The position numbers and the translations under genes were made by a program. The notes below the pieces were generated by a model. It saw only the letters and a program-made list of their open reading frames with translations. It had not been told where the DNA came from and did no database searches. Positions 41,718-52,003 of a DNA stretch of 64,000 nucleotides are shown here, piece by piece. The DNA lies in NCBI GenBank assembly GCA_009910795.1, contig VMEE01000083.1, forward strand, positions 190,432 through 254,431, in the 5' to 3' direction. Every line of letters begins with the position of its first letter. Positions within the stretch are counted from its first letter, which is position 1. Source of the DNA: Dehalobacter sp. CP. Lineage in GTDB: Bacteria > Bacillota_B > Desulfitobacteriia > Desulfitobacteriales > Syntrophobotulaceae.

Positions 41718-42902
41718 GTGGCACTTATGATAAACGAACTTGACCGGAGACTGAATCACTTATGCAGCCTCATGGATCGGACCTGTCCTGAATGGGATAC
41801 TGTCCTTATTTCGGGTAAAGTAAATCAGTATTATTTTACAGGAACAATGCAGGACGGCATGCTTATAATTCAAAAAGACCGGACCCGGCACTATTTTGTA
41901 CGCCGAAGCTATGAGCGCGCCAAAGCTGAATCGCCCCTGACCACGATCTATCCGATGGAAAGTTACCGTGATGCGGCCGGGATGATCGGACCTGAGCTAG
42001 GAAATACCTATCTTGAGACAGAAATCGTACCGCTCGCCATGCTGGAGCGGCTGAAGAAATACTTTACGATGACAGGCATCCATTCAGCGGACAAGCTGGT
42101 GTTGTCGGTCAGAGCGGTCAAATCGACCTATGAGCTCGAATGGATGGAGCAAGCAGGAAAAAACCATTGCAGGCTGCTGCGAGAACTTGTTCCGCCGCTG
42201 CTCAGGGAAGGTATGAGCGAGGCTGATTTTGTGGCGGAACTTTATGCCACTATGATCAAGATTGGACATCATGGCGTCAGCCGGTTTTCAATGTTCCAGA
42301 CGGAAATGGTTGCCGGACAGATCGGTTTTGGCGAAAGTTCTCTTTATCCGACCAGCTTTGACGGGCCCGGAGGGGCATATGGCATGTGTCCTGCCGTTCC
42401 TTTGTTAGGCAGCCGGGAAAGGAAGCTGAAGAAGGGGGATTTGGTTTTTGTCGATGTTGGTTTTGGCTGCAATGGCTATCATTCCGATAAAACCCAAGTC
42501 TACATTTTTGGAGCCAAGCCTGATGCCGGTGTCGTGAAGGCGCATCGTTCCTGTATGGAAATTGAGCAGCGTCTGGCAGAAAAATTGATTCCGGGGGCGA
42601 TACCGTCGGAAATCTATCAATCGGTAATGAGCACGCTCAGTGAAGACTTCAGACGGAACTTTATGGGGTATGGAGAACGGAAAGTCAAGTTTCTGGGTCA
42701 CGGCGTCGGACTTCATGTCGATGAGCTGCCTGTGATTACGAATGGTTTTCTAGCGGAACTCACTGAGAATATGGTCATCGCGCTCGAACCGAAGAAGGGT
42801 CTGCCCAACATTGGCATGGTAGGCGTGGAAGACACCTATGTGGTGAGTGCTGAGGGCGGCAGATGTCTTACGGGCGGAGGAACGGATATTATCGAGGTAT
42901 AA
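41718..42902 (+). CDS. M24 family metallopeptidase (Xaa-Pro dipeptidase-like)
   Basis: A 394-residue protein with an N-terminal creatinase-like domain (to about residue 150) and a pita-bread M24 domain. Metal ligands are visible: Asp in VFVDVGFGCNGYHSDKTQ, His in GHGVGLHVDELP, and Glu in IALEPKKG and VGVEDTYVV. It probably removes N-terminal residues before proline. The GTG at 41718 lies 7 bases after GGAGGA; a TTG at 41712 touches the site and is less likely. Confidence 0.87.
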   Translation: MALMINELDRRLNHLCSLMDRTCPEWDTVLISGKVNQYYFTGTMQDGMLIIQKDRTRHYFVRRSYERAKAESPLTTIYPMESYRDAAGMIGPELGNTYLETEIVPLAMLERLKKYFTMTGIHSADKLVLSVRAVKSTYELEWMEQAGKNHCRLLRELVPPLLREGMSEADFVAELYATMIKIGHHGVSRFSMFQTEMVAGQIGFGESSLYPTSFDGPGGAYGMCPAVPLLGSRERKLKKGDLVFVDVGFGCNGYHSDKTQVYIFGAKPDAGVVKAHRSCMEIEQRLAEKLIPGAIPSEIYQSVMSTLSEDFRRNFMGYGERKVKFLGHGVGLHVDELPVITNGFLAELTENMVIALEPKKGLPNIGMVGVEDTYVVSAEGGRCLTGGGTDIIEV

Positions 42903-43053
42903 GACTATCAAAGCATAGGGTAGTATTTAAGAAGCTAGCTATAGTATTAGGTATTTTTCAACGGCGCAAATATCGTTATGGACGGCAAAATGGCCGGAAA
43001 GATGACTTATGTGTAAAAGGCTTTTCTATAAATAAGAAGCAAGGATGTAAAAT

Positions 43054-43680
43054 ATGGAGAAATTACTTCAGGGCCTTATTCAATTTAAAGAAACGGATTT
43101 CCAGCAGCACAGGCAGCTTTTTGAGGAACTAGGGAATTCCCAAAGCCCGCACACTTTATTTATCGGCTGCTCGGATTCAAGACTGGTCCCCAATTTGATC
43201 ACTGGGACATTGCCCGGAGAGTTGTTTGTCATCCGGAATATTGCCAATATCGTACCGCCTTACCGCAATACAGAGGAATACCTGGCCACGACTTCTGCGA
43301 TTGAATATGCCGTCAATATCCTTGGCGTTCAGCATATCGTCGTCTGCGGCCATTCCAATTGCGGAGGGTGCAAATCACTGTATGCCTCGGAGAAAGAAAT
43401 GGAATCCATTCCGCATACCCGGAAATGGCTGGAACTGGCCGGACCGGTTAAGGATAAAATAGCAACAATGGATATCGCGGAACAAGATATGGCAAAAAGG
43501 GAATGGATGACTGAACAAATCAACATCGTTGAGCAGCTCAAACATTTGTTAACTTATCCGTTTATCAGGGAAAAAGTCCTGAATCAGACGCTGACCATGG
43601 AAGGCTGGTACTACATCATTGAAACTGGTGAGGTCTTTCGTTATAATCGGCAAAACAGCGAATTTGAACTTGTGAATTAA
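43054..43680 (+). CDS. Beta-class carbonic anhydrase
   Basis: A 208-residue enzyme interconverting CO2 and bicarbonate. Zinc ligands are Cys39 with the Asp-Arg pair in GCSDSR, His100 and Cys103 in CGHSNCGGC. It has the length and C-terminal helices of bacterial beta-CAs (LTMEGWYYIIETGEVFRY). AAGGATG precedes the ATG. A terminator follows. Confidence 0.93.
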   Translation: MEKLLQGLIQFKETDFQQHRQLFEELGNSQSPHTLFIGCSDSRLVPNLITGTLPGELFVIRNIANIVPPYRNTEEYLATTSAIEYAVNILGVQHIVVCGHSNCGGCKSLYASEKEMESIPHTRKWLELAGPVKDKIATMDIAEQDMAKREWMTEQINIVEQLKHLLTYPFIREKVLNQTLTMEGWYYIIETGEVFRYNRQNSEFELVN

Positions 43681-43709
43681 CTGCAAATCAAGTATTAGAT
43701 GACGGTTTG

Positions 43710-43748
43710 ATCCAGGAGTCAACGCTCGTATGATTTCCTGGATTTTTA
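43710..43748 (+). terminator. Intrinsic terminator
   Basis: ATCCAGGA (43710-43717) pairs with TCCTGGAT (43736-43743), followed by TTTTTA. Confidence 0.75.
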
Positions 43749-43837
43749 TAAAAATGACCGATGGTAGTACAATCTTTTAAATAAAGATATAATAGGAAAT
43801 ACTAAGATCTGATATATGAAATAAAGAGGGAATTTAG

Positions 43838-44674
43838 ATGATTGAATATGGCAAAATGCAGGAACTAAAAGTCGTGAAAACATCTCAAAATTGGCATATC
43901 CTGAATGCAAAGAACGATACGCAAAATAGTATATTATTACCGATAAGCCTGGCTCCAAAGGATATCAAAATAGGTGATAAAATCGAAGTGTTTGTGTATA
44001 AAGATACGAAAGAAAGGATTATGGCCACCATAAAAAAGCCAAAGTTGGTACTCGGTGAAACGGCAGCTTTAACTGTCGTCGATACCACAGAATTTGGCGC
44101 TTTCTTAGATTGGGGTTTGGAGAAAGACTTATTGCTGCCGCTTAAAGAGCAAGTTGGTGAGGTCAAAAAAGGCGGTACCTACCTGGTGGGATTAGCGCTT
44201 AATAACAACCATCAATTATATGCCACAATGAAAATATATGATTCGCTCAAAATAAACTCTCCTTATAAAGAGAATGACAATGCCCATGGCACTGTCTATA
44301 ACTTTAATCCTGAGTTTGGCGCGTTTGTCGCCGTGGATAATCAATATCACGGTATGATTCCAAATAAGGAGTTGTATGGCAGCATCGCGATCGGTGATAA
44401 GGTCGACGTCCGAATCAAGAAGGTAAGACAGGACGGCAAGCTGGAATTAAGTTTAAGACAAGAGATCGCGCAGCAAATAGAGACGGATGCCCGGGTCATT
44501 TTAGAAAAGTTAAAAGCAAACGGCGGTGTGCTTAAGCTCAATGACAGCAGTTCTCCTGAAAAAATCAAGTCGGAACTGCAAATGAGCAAATCCGCCTTCA
44601 AGCGGGCGTTAGGCAGGCTGCTCAAAGAAGGTGCAGTCCAAATCACGGACGATGCGATCCGGCTAATGTGGTAG
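43838..44674 (+). CDS. cvfB: CvfB-like S1 RNA-binding protein
   Basis: A 278-residue protein of the CvfB/YitL family: tandem S1-like domains ([21 protein letters not shown] near residue 78 and [20 protein letters not shown] near 157) and a C-terminal winged helix ([21 protein letters not shown]). CvfB binds RNA and affects virulence gene expression in staphylococci; its role here is unknown. It converges with ung and their coding ends overlap by 32 bases. Confidence 0.85.
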   Translation: MIEYGKMQELKVVKTSQNWHILNAKNDTQNSILLPISLAPKDIKIGDKIEVFVYKDTKERIMATIKKPKLVLGETAALTVVDTTEFGAFLDWGLEKDLLLPLKEQVGEVKKGGTYLVGLALNNNHQLYATMKIYDSLKINSPYKENDNAHGTVYNFNPEFGAFVAVDNQYHGMIPNKELYGSIAIGDKVDVRIKKVRQDGKLELSLRQEIAQQIETDARVILEKLKANGGVLKLNDSSSPEKIKSELQMSKSAFKRALGRLLKEGAVQITDDAIRLMW

Positions 44675-45356
44675 ATGAGGCAGGCAGATTTTCTATTTGC
44701 CAGTCAATAGGCTTCTTGCCAATCGAGACCAAAAATTGATTGGCACTGGAAAATGGTCTACTGCCGAAGAAACCGGCATGGGCGGACAACGGACTGGGAT
44801 GGACGGATTTGATGATACAATGCCTGGATGGATTGAGAATGCTCAGTTTAGACTGGGCATTTTTTCCCCAGAGGATAAAAACAACAGGGTCTTCCCGCTC
44901 ATTTAAGAGCTCGATGATTTTATCGGTAAACCGGGCCCAGCCTATGCTGCTGTGGGAATTGGCCTGACCGGACCGGACGGTCAGCGAAGCATTCAGCAGC
45001 AGGACACCCTGGTCGGCCCATTTCTTTAAATAACCGTTGTTTGGAACATAACATCCCAAATCATCGTGCAGTTCTTTAAAGATATTCATCAAGGACGGCG
45101 GGGCCTGAACACCCGGCTGAACAGAAAAGCTTAAACCGTGGGCTTGTTGAGGGCCATGATAGGGATCCTGGCCCAGAATAACCACTTTTACATCTCTATA
45201 CGCCGTATAATGCAAGGCATTGTAGATGTCGAATTTATCCGGGAAGACGATCCGAGATCGGTACTCATCGATTAGAAACTTCCGAAGCTTCTGATAGTAT
45301 TCTTTATCAAATTCGGCATGAAGCAAATCATGCCAGTCATTTTTAAGAATCTGCAT
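44643..45356 (-). CDS. ung: Uracil-DNA glycosylase, family 1
   Basis: A 237-residue DNA repair enzyme that removes uracil. The catalytic Asp is in [19 protein letters not shown], and the DNA-binding loop is [18 protein letters not shown]. The ATG at 45356 follows AGGTGATAGGA. The last residues ([14 protein letters not shown]) extend beyond the usual end into the opposite gene's 3' end, which may be the result of a lost stop codon. Confidence 0.93.
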   Translation of the reverse strand: MQILKNDWHDLLHAEFDKEYYQKLRKFLIDEYRSRIVFPDKFDIYNALHYTAYRDVKVVILGQDPYHGPQQAHGLSFSVQPGVQAPPSLMNIFKELHDDLGCYVPNNGYLKKWADQGVLLLNASLTVRSGQANSHSSIGWARFTDKIIELLNEREDPVVFILWGKNAQSKLSILNPSRHCIIKSVHPSPLSAHAGFFGSRPFSSANQFLVSIGKKPIDWQIENLPASSTTLAGSHRP

Positions 45357-45562
45357 TCCTATCACCTCGCTACTTATTATAACATTTTTCTCTCGCAAAA
45401 TTAACTTACAAAAGCTGGAGGCTAATCCGGGCAAACCATGGTATCGTTGTTGTTATGGATTTACGAATCGATCTACTAGATTAGGACTTTAATCTTCCTA
45501 TCAAATGTGGGATACTAATAGATATGTGAATTTGTGCGAAAAGGCAGGAAAAAGAGAGCGTC

Positions 45563-46747
45563 ATGGAATACAACTATGCAAAAAGAATCAACCATTTAAA
45601 AGCTTCAGAAATCAGGGAAATACTAAAAGTCACTGAAAACCCGGAAATAATCTCCTTTGCAGGCGGACTCCCAGCACCGGAGCTGTTTCCAGTCGAGGAA
45701 ATCAAGGAAGTCAGCAGGATTGTGCTGGAAGAACAAGGGACGGAGGCTTTACAGTATACGACCACTGAAGGCTATCTTCCTTTGCGGAAATGGATTGCAG
45801 CACGCATGAATCATCGGCTGGGCACCAAATTTGAGCCCGATAATATCCTTTTGACCCACGGTTCACAGCAGGCTCTGGATCTTTCCGGGAAGGTCTTTCT
45901 GGATGAAGGAGATGTTGTGCTGTGTGAAAGTCCGACGTATCTTGCTGCTATCAGTGCGTTCAAAGCTTATGGCTGCGAATTCAAAGAAGTGCCGACGGAT
46001 GAGGAGGGCATGATCCCTGCGGAACTGGACAGGATACTGAACAGTACGCCCAACGTTAAACTCATTTATGTAATTCCTGACTTTCAGAACCCGACGGGCA
46101 GAACCTGGACACTGCCCCGCAGGGAACACCTGGTTGAGGCAGCTATGAAACACCAGGTCATGATTGTTGAAGATAATCCGTATGGTGAATTGCGTTTTGA
46201 GGATGAACCGCTTCCGTCCCTGCAGGCTTTTGACCAGGAGGGCTGCGTCTTAAGCCTCGGAACGTTCTCCAAAATATTCTGCCCGGGTTACCGGATCGGC
46301 TGGGTTGCCGGTGATCAGAAGGTTGTTGAAAAATATGTCCTTGTCAAACAGGGAACGGATTTGCAGTGCAATACGCTGGCTCAGAGAGAAATCGCCAAAT
46401 ACCTTGAGATGTATAATATTGACGAACATATTGAAAAAATTCGCAAAGTTTATAAAAGACGCCGCAATCTGACTGTAAAATTAATGGAGGATCATTTTCC
46501 CGAAGGAGTCACCTTTACCAGACCCAAAGGAGGGCTCTTTGCCTGGATTGAGCTTCCGGCGAATGTCAATGCCCGCGATGTGCTGATCAAAAGCTTGGAA
46601 CAGAACGTCGCGTTTGTACCTGGCGGTTCATTCTTCCCAAACGGCGGGAGAGAAAATACTTTCCGGATTAATTTTTCCAATATGCCTGATGACAAAATTG
46701 AAGCAGGACTGCAAAGCCTTGCCGGTGTCCTGCGCGAATTTGTCTGA
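45563..46747 (+). CDS. PLP-dependent aminotransferase, class I (LysN/2-aminoadipate type)
   Basis: A 394-residue fold-type I aminotransferase. It has the N-terminal IISFAGGLPAPELFP, LQYTTTEGYLPLRKWIA, YVIPDFQNPTGRTW, and the PLP lysine in SLGTFSKIFCPGYRIGW, which places it with MocR-like free-standing aminotransferases such as 2-aminoadipate or branched-chain transaminases. The exact substrate is not determined by sequence. It ends 8 bases from the convergent gerKC. Confidence 0.87.
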   Translation: MEYNYAKRINHLKASEIREILKVTENPEIISFAGGLPAPELFPVEEIKEVSRIVLEEQGTEALQYTTTEGYLPLRKWIAARMNHRLGTKFEPDNILLTHGSQQALDLSGKVFLDEGDVVLCESPTYLAAISAFKAYGCEFKEVPTDEEGMIPAELDRILNSTPNVKLIYVIPDFQNPTGRTWTLPRREHLVEAAMKHQVMIVEDNPYGELRFEDEPLPSLQAFDQEGCVLSLGTFSKIFCPGYRIGWVAGDQKVVEKYVLVKQGTDLQCNTLAQREIAKYLEMYNIDEHIEKIRKVYKRRRNLTVKLMEDHFPEGVTFTRPKGGLFAWIELPANVNARDVLIKSLEQNVAFVPGGSFFPNGGRENTFRINFSNMPDDKIEAGLQSLAGVLREFV

Positions 46748-46755
46748 TGTGGATT

Positions 46756-47988
46756 TCATTCATTCGGAGGATTCACTTCTAATTCTTCTTTCAGTCTGCC
46801 GGTGCTAATAATCTTTGCTTTCACATTAATTTCGACATTAGCGTTCACAAAAGCTTCCCGCCATTCCGATCCCAAAGCATGAAATGTTTTGGGATCTTTG
46901 TGATGCAGCTTTTCGGAGAAACCCAAAAAATCAGCCTTGTAGGTTTTGGCCTGCTTAACTGTTGCGGTAGCTATTTTTTTTAGTTTCTCACTAATGACAG
47001 GTTCTAATTGCTCAATATCTTCTTTAGTCAGCCTTAAACCGTTATTTTCATCGATTTCTCCTTTTGTCTGAATTGTAACCTGGTAAGATATTTCTTCGTT
47101 GGAGACAACTGGTTTTACTTTATACGTTGAACTGCTTAGAAAATAGTTAAACATGGTTCCATCCTTTTGAACAGGGATGGAAATTGGGCCTTTGTTAATT
47201 TTTTGCGTCAGCAGCAGAAAACCAATGGTTTGTTCCTGATCAAGCCAGCCCACCAAATGGCCAGACTGAAAAACACCCAGGCCTTCGATAATGCTTCCTT
47301 CAGTTTTGGGATTATCTCCGGATTCTTTGTTATCCGATTCCAAGGGTATAATCTTAATTTGTGGTAAAACGGCATCGCGGTCATCGCTTGTCAGCCAGGA
47401 TACAAACTTATAGAAATACATACTGTAGGATTTGCCGGTGTTTGTGGCTTTTAAATCGATAAACTGGGATACCTCCGCAGAAAACAACTGGTCCATCGTG
47501 CCTCTCGTCTTAAGTATTTCCTTGGCTTCACCTTTGGCCACCAAAAGGATATCGCGGGGCCGGGTCTGCGGGAAGCGGGAACGATGTTCGATAATCTCAG
47601 GTAGCTTTTCTTTGGCAGCCTCTTCCCCAAGAATAATGCCTGTAGCATAACCATAAAAAGGAACAGTGGACAATTTTGCGGAATAATTTCTAATTGCATC
47701 TTGCATGGTTACTCCCTGACCGGTGAAAAGCTGTTCCGTATTGCTGCTCAAACTGGACTTTTTTCCTTCATCCTGTCCCTGACTGCCTTGCGGCTTCAGG
47801 ATCAGCGTGGCCGCAGTCCAAACATCCTGACCGTTGATTTGGGTATAATCATAGCTGCTTAGCGTGACAAAAGCTAGCGTTTCGACTTCCTTATTGCTCC
47901 AGCATCCTGAACAGAATAATAAAAGTGAGAGCAAAATACTAAAGGTCCCTATGTATCTAAAACGGAGTTTTTTCAGTAGTTTTTTCAA
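46756..47988 (-). CDS. gerKC: Germinant receptor lipoprotein GerKC (copy 1)
   Basis: A 410-residue Ger(x)C lipoprotein. The lipobox LLFCSGC places the acylated Cys near residue 25, followed by WSNKEVETLAFVT, typical of GerAC/GerKC. It is the soluble outer part of the germinant receptor in the spore inner membrane. The TTG start overlaps the gerKB stop (TTGA). It is the last gene of a gerKC2-gerKA-gerKB-gerKC operon. Confidence 0.88.
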   Translation of the reverse strand: MKKLLKKLRFRYIGTFSILLSLLLFCSGCWSNKEVETLAFVTLSSYDYTQINGQDVWTAATLILKPQGSQGQDEGKKSSLSSNTEQLFTGQGVTMQDAIRNYSAKLSTVPFYGYATGIILGEEAAKEKLPEIIEHRSRFPQTRPRDILLVAKGEAKEILKTRGTMDQLFSAEVSQFIDLKATNTGKSYSMYFYKFVSWLTSDDRDAVLPQIKIIPLESDNKESGDNPKTEGSIIEGLGVFQSGHLVGWLDQEQTIGFLLLTQKINKGPISIPVQKDGTMFNYFLSSSTYKVKPVVSNEEISYQVTIQTKGEIDENNGLRLTKEDIEQLEPVISEKLKKIATATVKQAKTYKADFLGFSEKLHHKDPKTFHALGSEWREAFVNANVEINVKAKIISTGRLKEELEVNPPNE

Positions 47989-49079
47989 TGGTAACGCCCC
48001 ACTTTTTTCTTTTTGATGACAGCCAGCAGCAACAGCAGACCAGGGATCAGCAGCTGAAACGTTAAAGCGATTGATGGCCATATATTCTTAAGAAAATGAC
48101 CGACATCAACAGGACTCTCAAATAATAAGTTTGGCAGAATAATATTTGGTAGAGCAAGCCCCAGCAGAATATACTTCCTGCTTTGGAGAGAAAACATTCG
48201 GACTAAGGTCATTGTCTCCAGGTAATACATGACGGCTACTTTGACCACGATACCGGATACCCAGATAAAAATAACAAGGAATTCAAGCCTTTGAATTGTG
48301 ATGAATTTGATATATTTAGCTAAATATAGAAAAGCAAAGTACATATCACCCGTATATTCCGGCCCAAAAACAGTAAGGGTGGCAACAGTAATGAAAGTCA
48401 GCAGGATACCGGCAGCAATAATTCCGAAGATGCCATTCTTTAAAATATCCTCCGCCTGGTTTACTTTTGGAAATAAAAATACGAGTACAACAATCTGGCC
48501 AAACCAGGCTATAGGAACAAGGGAAGCATCCACAACGGACAGGACGCCCTTATCCAGAAAAGGCTGCAGATTGCTCAGATCCATATCTCTGACGGCTAAC
48601 GCCAGCAAGACCACCAGAGACAGTATAAATAAAGGTAGAATAAACTGGTTGACCCGCACAATCACTTCGATTCCTTTAATAACTGCATAGGCAGCCACAA
48701 TCATCAAACCTGTTTGAAAAACATAAGGTGGAGTTTCGGGCATAAGGTTCATATTCAAAAAATCAGTAAATTCTCTTATTACCAAGATACTTATGGTCAG
48801 AAAGAATAATACATAGCCGAAAGTCACGACTTTTCCGAGGATTTTGCCGAGCAGGATTTCAGCATATTCGGGCAGCGTCAGCTTTGGAAACCGCCGTCCC
48901 AGATAATAAATCAGCATAAGGTTAACGATCCCGACAGCAAGCGCAATCAGGACGGAAAGCCAGGCCGATTCTGCGGCTTTTTCCGCTGTTATGCCGGGGA
49001 TTAACAAGATCGCAGTGGACATGACAATCATAAACATCAAAGAAGCAAGTTGTACACCGGATATCTTTTCGGTATTTAT
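47985..49079 (-). CDS. gerKB: Germinant receptor permease-like subunit GerKB with probable ATA start
   Basis: A protein of about 364 residues of the GerAB/GerKB (spore permease, APC fold) family, with ten helices. The normal N-terminus EKISGVQLASLMFMIVMST is intact only if translation starts at the ATA at 49079-49077. That codon lies 8 bases after AGGAGG and overlaps the gerKA stop as ATAA. The first conventional start in frame (TTG at 49043 or ATG at 49040) would remove the first 12-13 conserved residues and has no ribosome binding site. Confidence 0.8.
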   Translation of the reverse strand: MNTEKISGVQLASLMFMIVMSTAILLIPGITAEKAAESAWLSVLIALAVGIVNLMLIYYLGRRFPKLTLPEYAEILLGKILGKVVTFGYVLFFLTISILVIREFTDFLNMNLMPETPPYVFQTGLMIVAAYAVIKGIEVIVRVNQFILPLFILSLVVLLALAVRDMDLSNLQPFLDKGVLSVVDASLVPIAWFGQIVVLVFLFPKVNQAEDILKNGIFGIIAAGILLTFITVATLTVFGPEYTGDMYFAFLYLAKYIKFITIQRLEFLVIFIWVSGIVVKVAVMYYLETMTLVRMFSLQSRKYILLGLALPNIILPNLLFESPVDVGHFLKNIWPSIALTFQLLIPGLLLLLAVIKKKKVGRYH

Positions 49080-50686
49080 GACCTTTTCCTCCTATACTTT
49101 GGTTTCGACGGCCCCTGATTGTCTTTCTGCCGGACAGGATTCACCGTACGGAACGACTTTGGCCGTTTGGACATAGCCCACCATGGAGCCCTGACCAGGA
49201 TATCCTTGATTTCGCCAAGGCTTAAAGGAGCAAACGGAATCAAATAGGGGACACCGAAAGAACGTAGGCTGCAGAGATGGATCAGGATGATCATCAGGCC
49301 GAACATGATACCGACTCCTCCCAGAAAGCTGGCCAGTAAAATCAACATAAACCGCAGTATCCTGAGCGCATAGCCGGCATCATAATTTGGGATCGAAAAA
49401 GACGCGATTGCCGTGGTCGCTACGACAATAACGGAGATTGGGGAGACCAGGCCTGCATTGACAGCTGCCTGGCCAATAACCAGACCGCCGACCGTGCTGA
49501 TAGCCTGACCGATGGTTTTCGGCAACCGGATACCGGCTTCCCGCAAAAGTTCAAATGCAAACTCGATGACAAGGATCTCCAAAGCAATTGGCAACGGTAA
49601 ACCCTGCCTCGTTCCTGCCACTGAACTGACGAGATGCGTCGGCAGCAATTCCTGGTGAAAAGAGAAAACGGCAACGGTGACTGACGGCAGCAACAAGGCC
49701 AAATTTAAGGCAATCAAGCGCAGAATCCTTGTAAACGTCGCAAATACTGAACCGTGATAATAATCCTCGGCTGCCTGCAGCATGGTTATAAATGTCGCCG
49801 GAATGAGCAGCGGCATTGGAGAATTATCCACCAGAATCGCGATTCTGCCTTCCAACAGTGAGGCAGTGACCTTATCGGGCCTTTCCGTGTATTGTACCAG
49901 CGGAAACAGGGAATATTGCTCATCCATAATCAGTTCTTCGATGTAACTGCCCTCCAGGATACTGTCCGTTTCGATTCTGTCAAGCCGCTGCTTCACTTCC
50001 TGTAGTAGTTGTTCATTTACAATCCCCTCAATATAGCAGATTGCAATTTTCGTATGAGTCAGCTCACCAACTTCTAAAGTTTCCAGTTTAAGTCTGCTGG
50101 TTTTTAAACGCCTTCTGATAAGACTCATGTTTGTATCAATGGACTCGATGAACCCATCCTTTGGCCCGCGCACACCTGGTTCGGTATCAGACTCAACAAT
50201 AGACCTATTTTCGCCGCCTCGTACCCCGGCAGCCAGGGCTGAGGACGAACCGTCGATAATCAGAACCGCATTGCCTGCAAACACTTTTCGTTCGACTTCA
50301 TCCAGATAAGAAACCGTGCTGGTTTCGGTAAGATTCAGCAGGCTGTTCTGAATGATCTGCAGCAGGTTTGCGTTGCCGCCCTTCGTCAATTGCTGGAGTT
50401 TGCGCGTCTCTTCCAACAGGGTTTTCAGTATAGAATCACTGATCACTTGATTGTCCGTGATGGTTGTGGCATAGACGATGAAAGCCCTTACCGGTTCTTC
50501 CAAATCAATTTGAAATGAATGGAACCGGACATCCGCACAATTGGCAAAAAGCTGCTGCAGCTTTTTTATGTTATCCTCATAATTTCTGGACAGCGGCTGT
50601 TTTTTGGGAGGCCCCGGGGCAAAGGTAGGCTCAGGTGCTGTATTTGTCCAGCTTTTTAAGGTTTTCATCAGTCGATTGATAAACAT
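49076..50686 (-). CDS. gerKA: Germinant receptor subunit GerKA
   Basis: A 536-residue GerA-family protein: a soluble N-terminal half (residues 30-300, with VLIIDGSSSALAAGVRGGENR and EPGVRGPKDGFIESI) and a membrane half with several helices (SVTVAVFSFHQELLPTHLV, IGQAAVNAGLVSPISVIVV). It forms the receptor with GerKB and GerKC and senses nutrients during germination. The C-terminus (KYRRKRS) overlaps the start of gerKB. Confidence 0.93.
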   Translation of the reverse strand: MFINRLMKTLKSWTNTAPEPTFAPGPPKKQPLSRNYEDNIKKLQQLFANCADVRFHSFQIDLEEPVRAFIVYATTITDNQVISDSILKTLLEETRKLQQLTKGGNANLLQIIQNSLLNLTETSTVSYLDEVERKVFAGNAVLIIDGSSSALAAGVRGGENRSIVESDTEPGVRGPKDGFIESIDTNMSLIRRRLKTSRLKLETLEVGELTHTKIAICYIEGIVNEQLLQEVKQRLDRIETDSILEGSYIEELIMDEQYSLFPLVQYTERPDKVTASLLEGRIAILVDNSPMPLLIPATFITMLQAAEDYYHGSVFATFTRILRLIALNLALLLPSVTVAVFSFHQELLPTHLVSSVAGTRQGLPLPIALEILVIEFAFELLREAGIRLPKTIGQAISTVGGLVIGQAAVNAGLVSPISVIVVATTAIASFSIPNYDAGYALRILRFMLILLASFLGGVGIMFGLMIILIHLCSLRSFGVPYLIPFAPLSLGEIKDILVRAPWWAMSKRPKSFRTVNPVRQKDNQGPSKPKYRRKRS

Positions 50687-50770
50687 CTTTTGTTGGCCTC
50701 ATCCTATCTAAAACGGTATAGTATATTATTCCCAGTTCAGGAAAATTTATGAACTTTTCTCAAAGGAGTT

Positions 50771-52003
50771 TTATTCATTCGGAGGATTCACTTCTAATTT
50801 TTCTTTCAGTCTGCCGGTGCTAATGATTTTTGCTTTCACATTAATTTCAACATTAGCGTTCACAAAAGCTTCTCGCCATTCCGATCCCAAAGCATGAAAT
50901 GTTTTGGGATCTTTTTGATGCAGCTTTTCGGAGAAACCCAAAAAATCAGCCTTGTAGGTTTTGGCCTGCTTAACTGTTGAAGTGGCTATTTTTTTTACTT
51001 TTTCACTAATGACAGGTTCTAATTGCTCAATATCTTCTTTAGTTAGCCTTAAACCGTTATTTTCATCAATTTCTCCTTTTATCTGAATTGTAACCTGATA
51101 AGATATTTCTTCGTTGGAGACAACTGGTTTTACTTTATACGTTGAACCGCTTAGAAAATAGTTAAACATGGTTCCGTCCTTCTGAACGGGGATGGAAATC
51201 GGGCCTTTGTTAATTTTTTGTGTCAGCAGCAGAAAACCAAGGGTTTGTTCCTCATCAAGCCATCCCACCAAATGGCCAGACTGAAAAACACCCAGGCCTT
51301 CAATAATGCTTCCTTCAGTTTTGGGATTAGCTTCGGATCCTTTGTTATCCAATTCCAAGGGTATAATCTTAATTTGTGGTAAAACGGCATCACGGTCAGT
51401 GCTTGTCAGCCAGGATACAAACTTGTAGAAATACATACCGTAAGATTTGCCGGTGTTTGTGGCTTTTAAATCGATAAACTGGGATACCTCCTCAGAAAAC
51501 AACTGGTTCATCGTGCCTCCCGTCTTAAGTATTTCCTTAGCTTCACCTTTGGACACAAAAATGATATCGCGTGGCCGGGTCTGCGGGAAGCGGGCATAAT
51601 GTTCGATAATCTCAGGTGCCTTTTCTTTGGCAGCCTCTTCCCCAAGAATAAAGCCTGTAGCGTAACCATAAAAGGGGACAGTGGACAATTTTGCGGAATA
51701 ATTTCTAATTGCATCTTGCATGGTTGATCCCCGACCGGTGAAAAGCTGTTCCGTATTGACCTTCGGACCTGACTCTTTTCCTTGATTCTGTCCCTGACTG
51801 CCTTGTGTTCCCAGAATCAGCGTAGCCGCAGTCCAAACATCCTGACCGTTGATTTGGGTATAATCATAGCTGCTTAACGTGACAAAAGCTAGCGTTTCGA
51901 CTTCCTTGCTGCTCCAGCATCCTGAACAGAATAATAAAAGCGAGAGCAAAACGCTAAAGGTCCCTATGTATCTAAAACGGAGTTTTTTCAGTAGTTTTTT
52001 CAG
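50771..52003 (-). CDS. Germinant receptor lipoprotein GerKC (duplicate, copy 2)
   Basis: A 410-residue near-duplicate of the gerKC at 46756-47988, about nine residues in ten the same and of equal length. The lipobox LLFCSGC is kept. The start matching copy 1 is CTG (52003) where copy 1 has TTG; a TTG at 51949 would leave only 9 residues before the lipid Cys, too short for a signal. It sits upstream of gerKA. Its 5' flank keeps the last codons of gerKB, showing it was copied from the copy 1 position. Confidence 0.78.
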   Translation of the reverse strand: MKKLLKKLRFRYIGTFSVLLSLLLFCSGCWSSKEVETLAFVTLSSYDYTQINGQDVWTAATLILGTQGSQGQNQGKESGPKVNTEQLFTGRGSTMQDAIRNYSAKLSTVPFYGYATGFILGEEAAKEKAPEIIEHYARFPQTRPRDIIFVSKGEAKEILKTGGTMNQLFSEEVSQFIDLKATNTGKSYGMYFYKFVSWLTSTDRDAVLPQIKIIPLELDNKGSEANPKTEGSIIEGLGVFQSGHLVGWLDEEQTLGFLLLTQKINKGPISIPVQKDGTMFNYFLSGSTYKVKPVVSNEEISYQVTIQIKGEIDENNGLRLTKEDIEQLEPVISEKVKKIATSTVKQAKTYKADFLGFSEKLHQKDPKTFHALGSEWREAFVNANVEINVKAKIISTGRLKEKLEVNPPNE

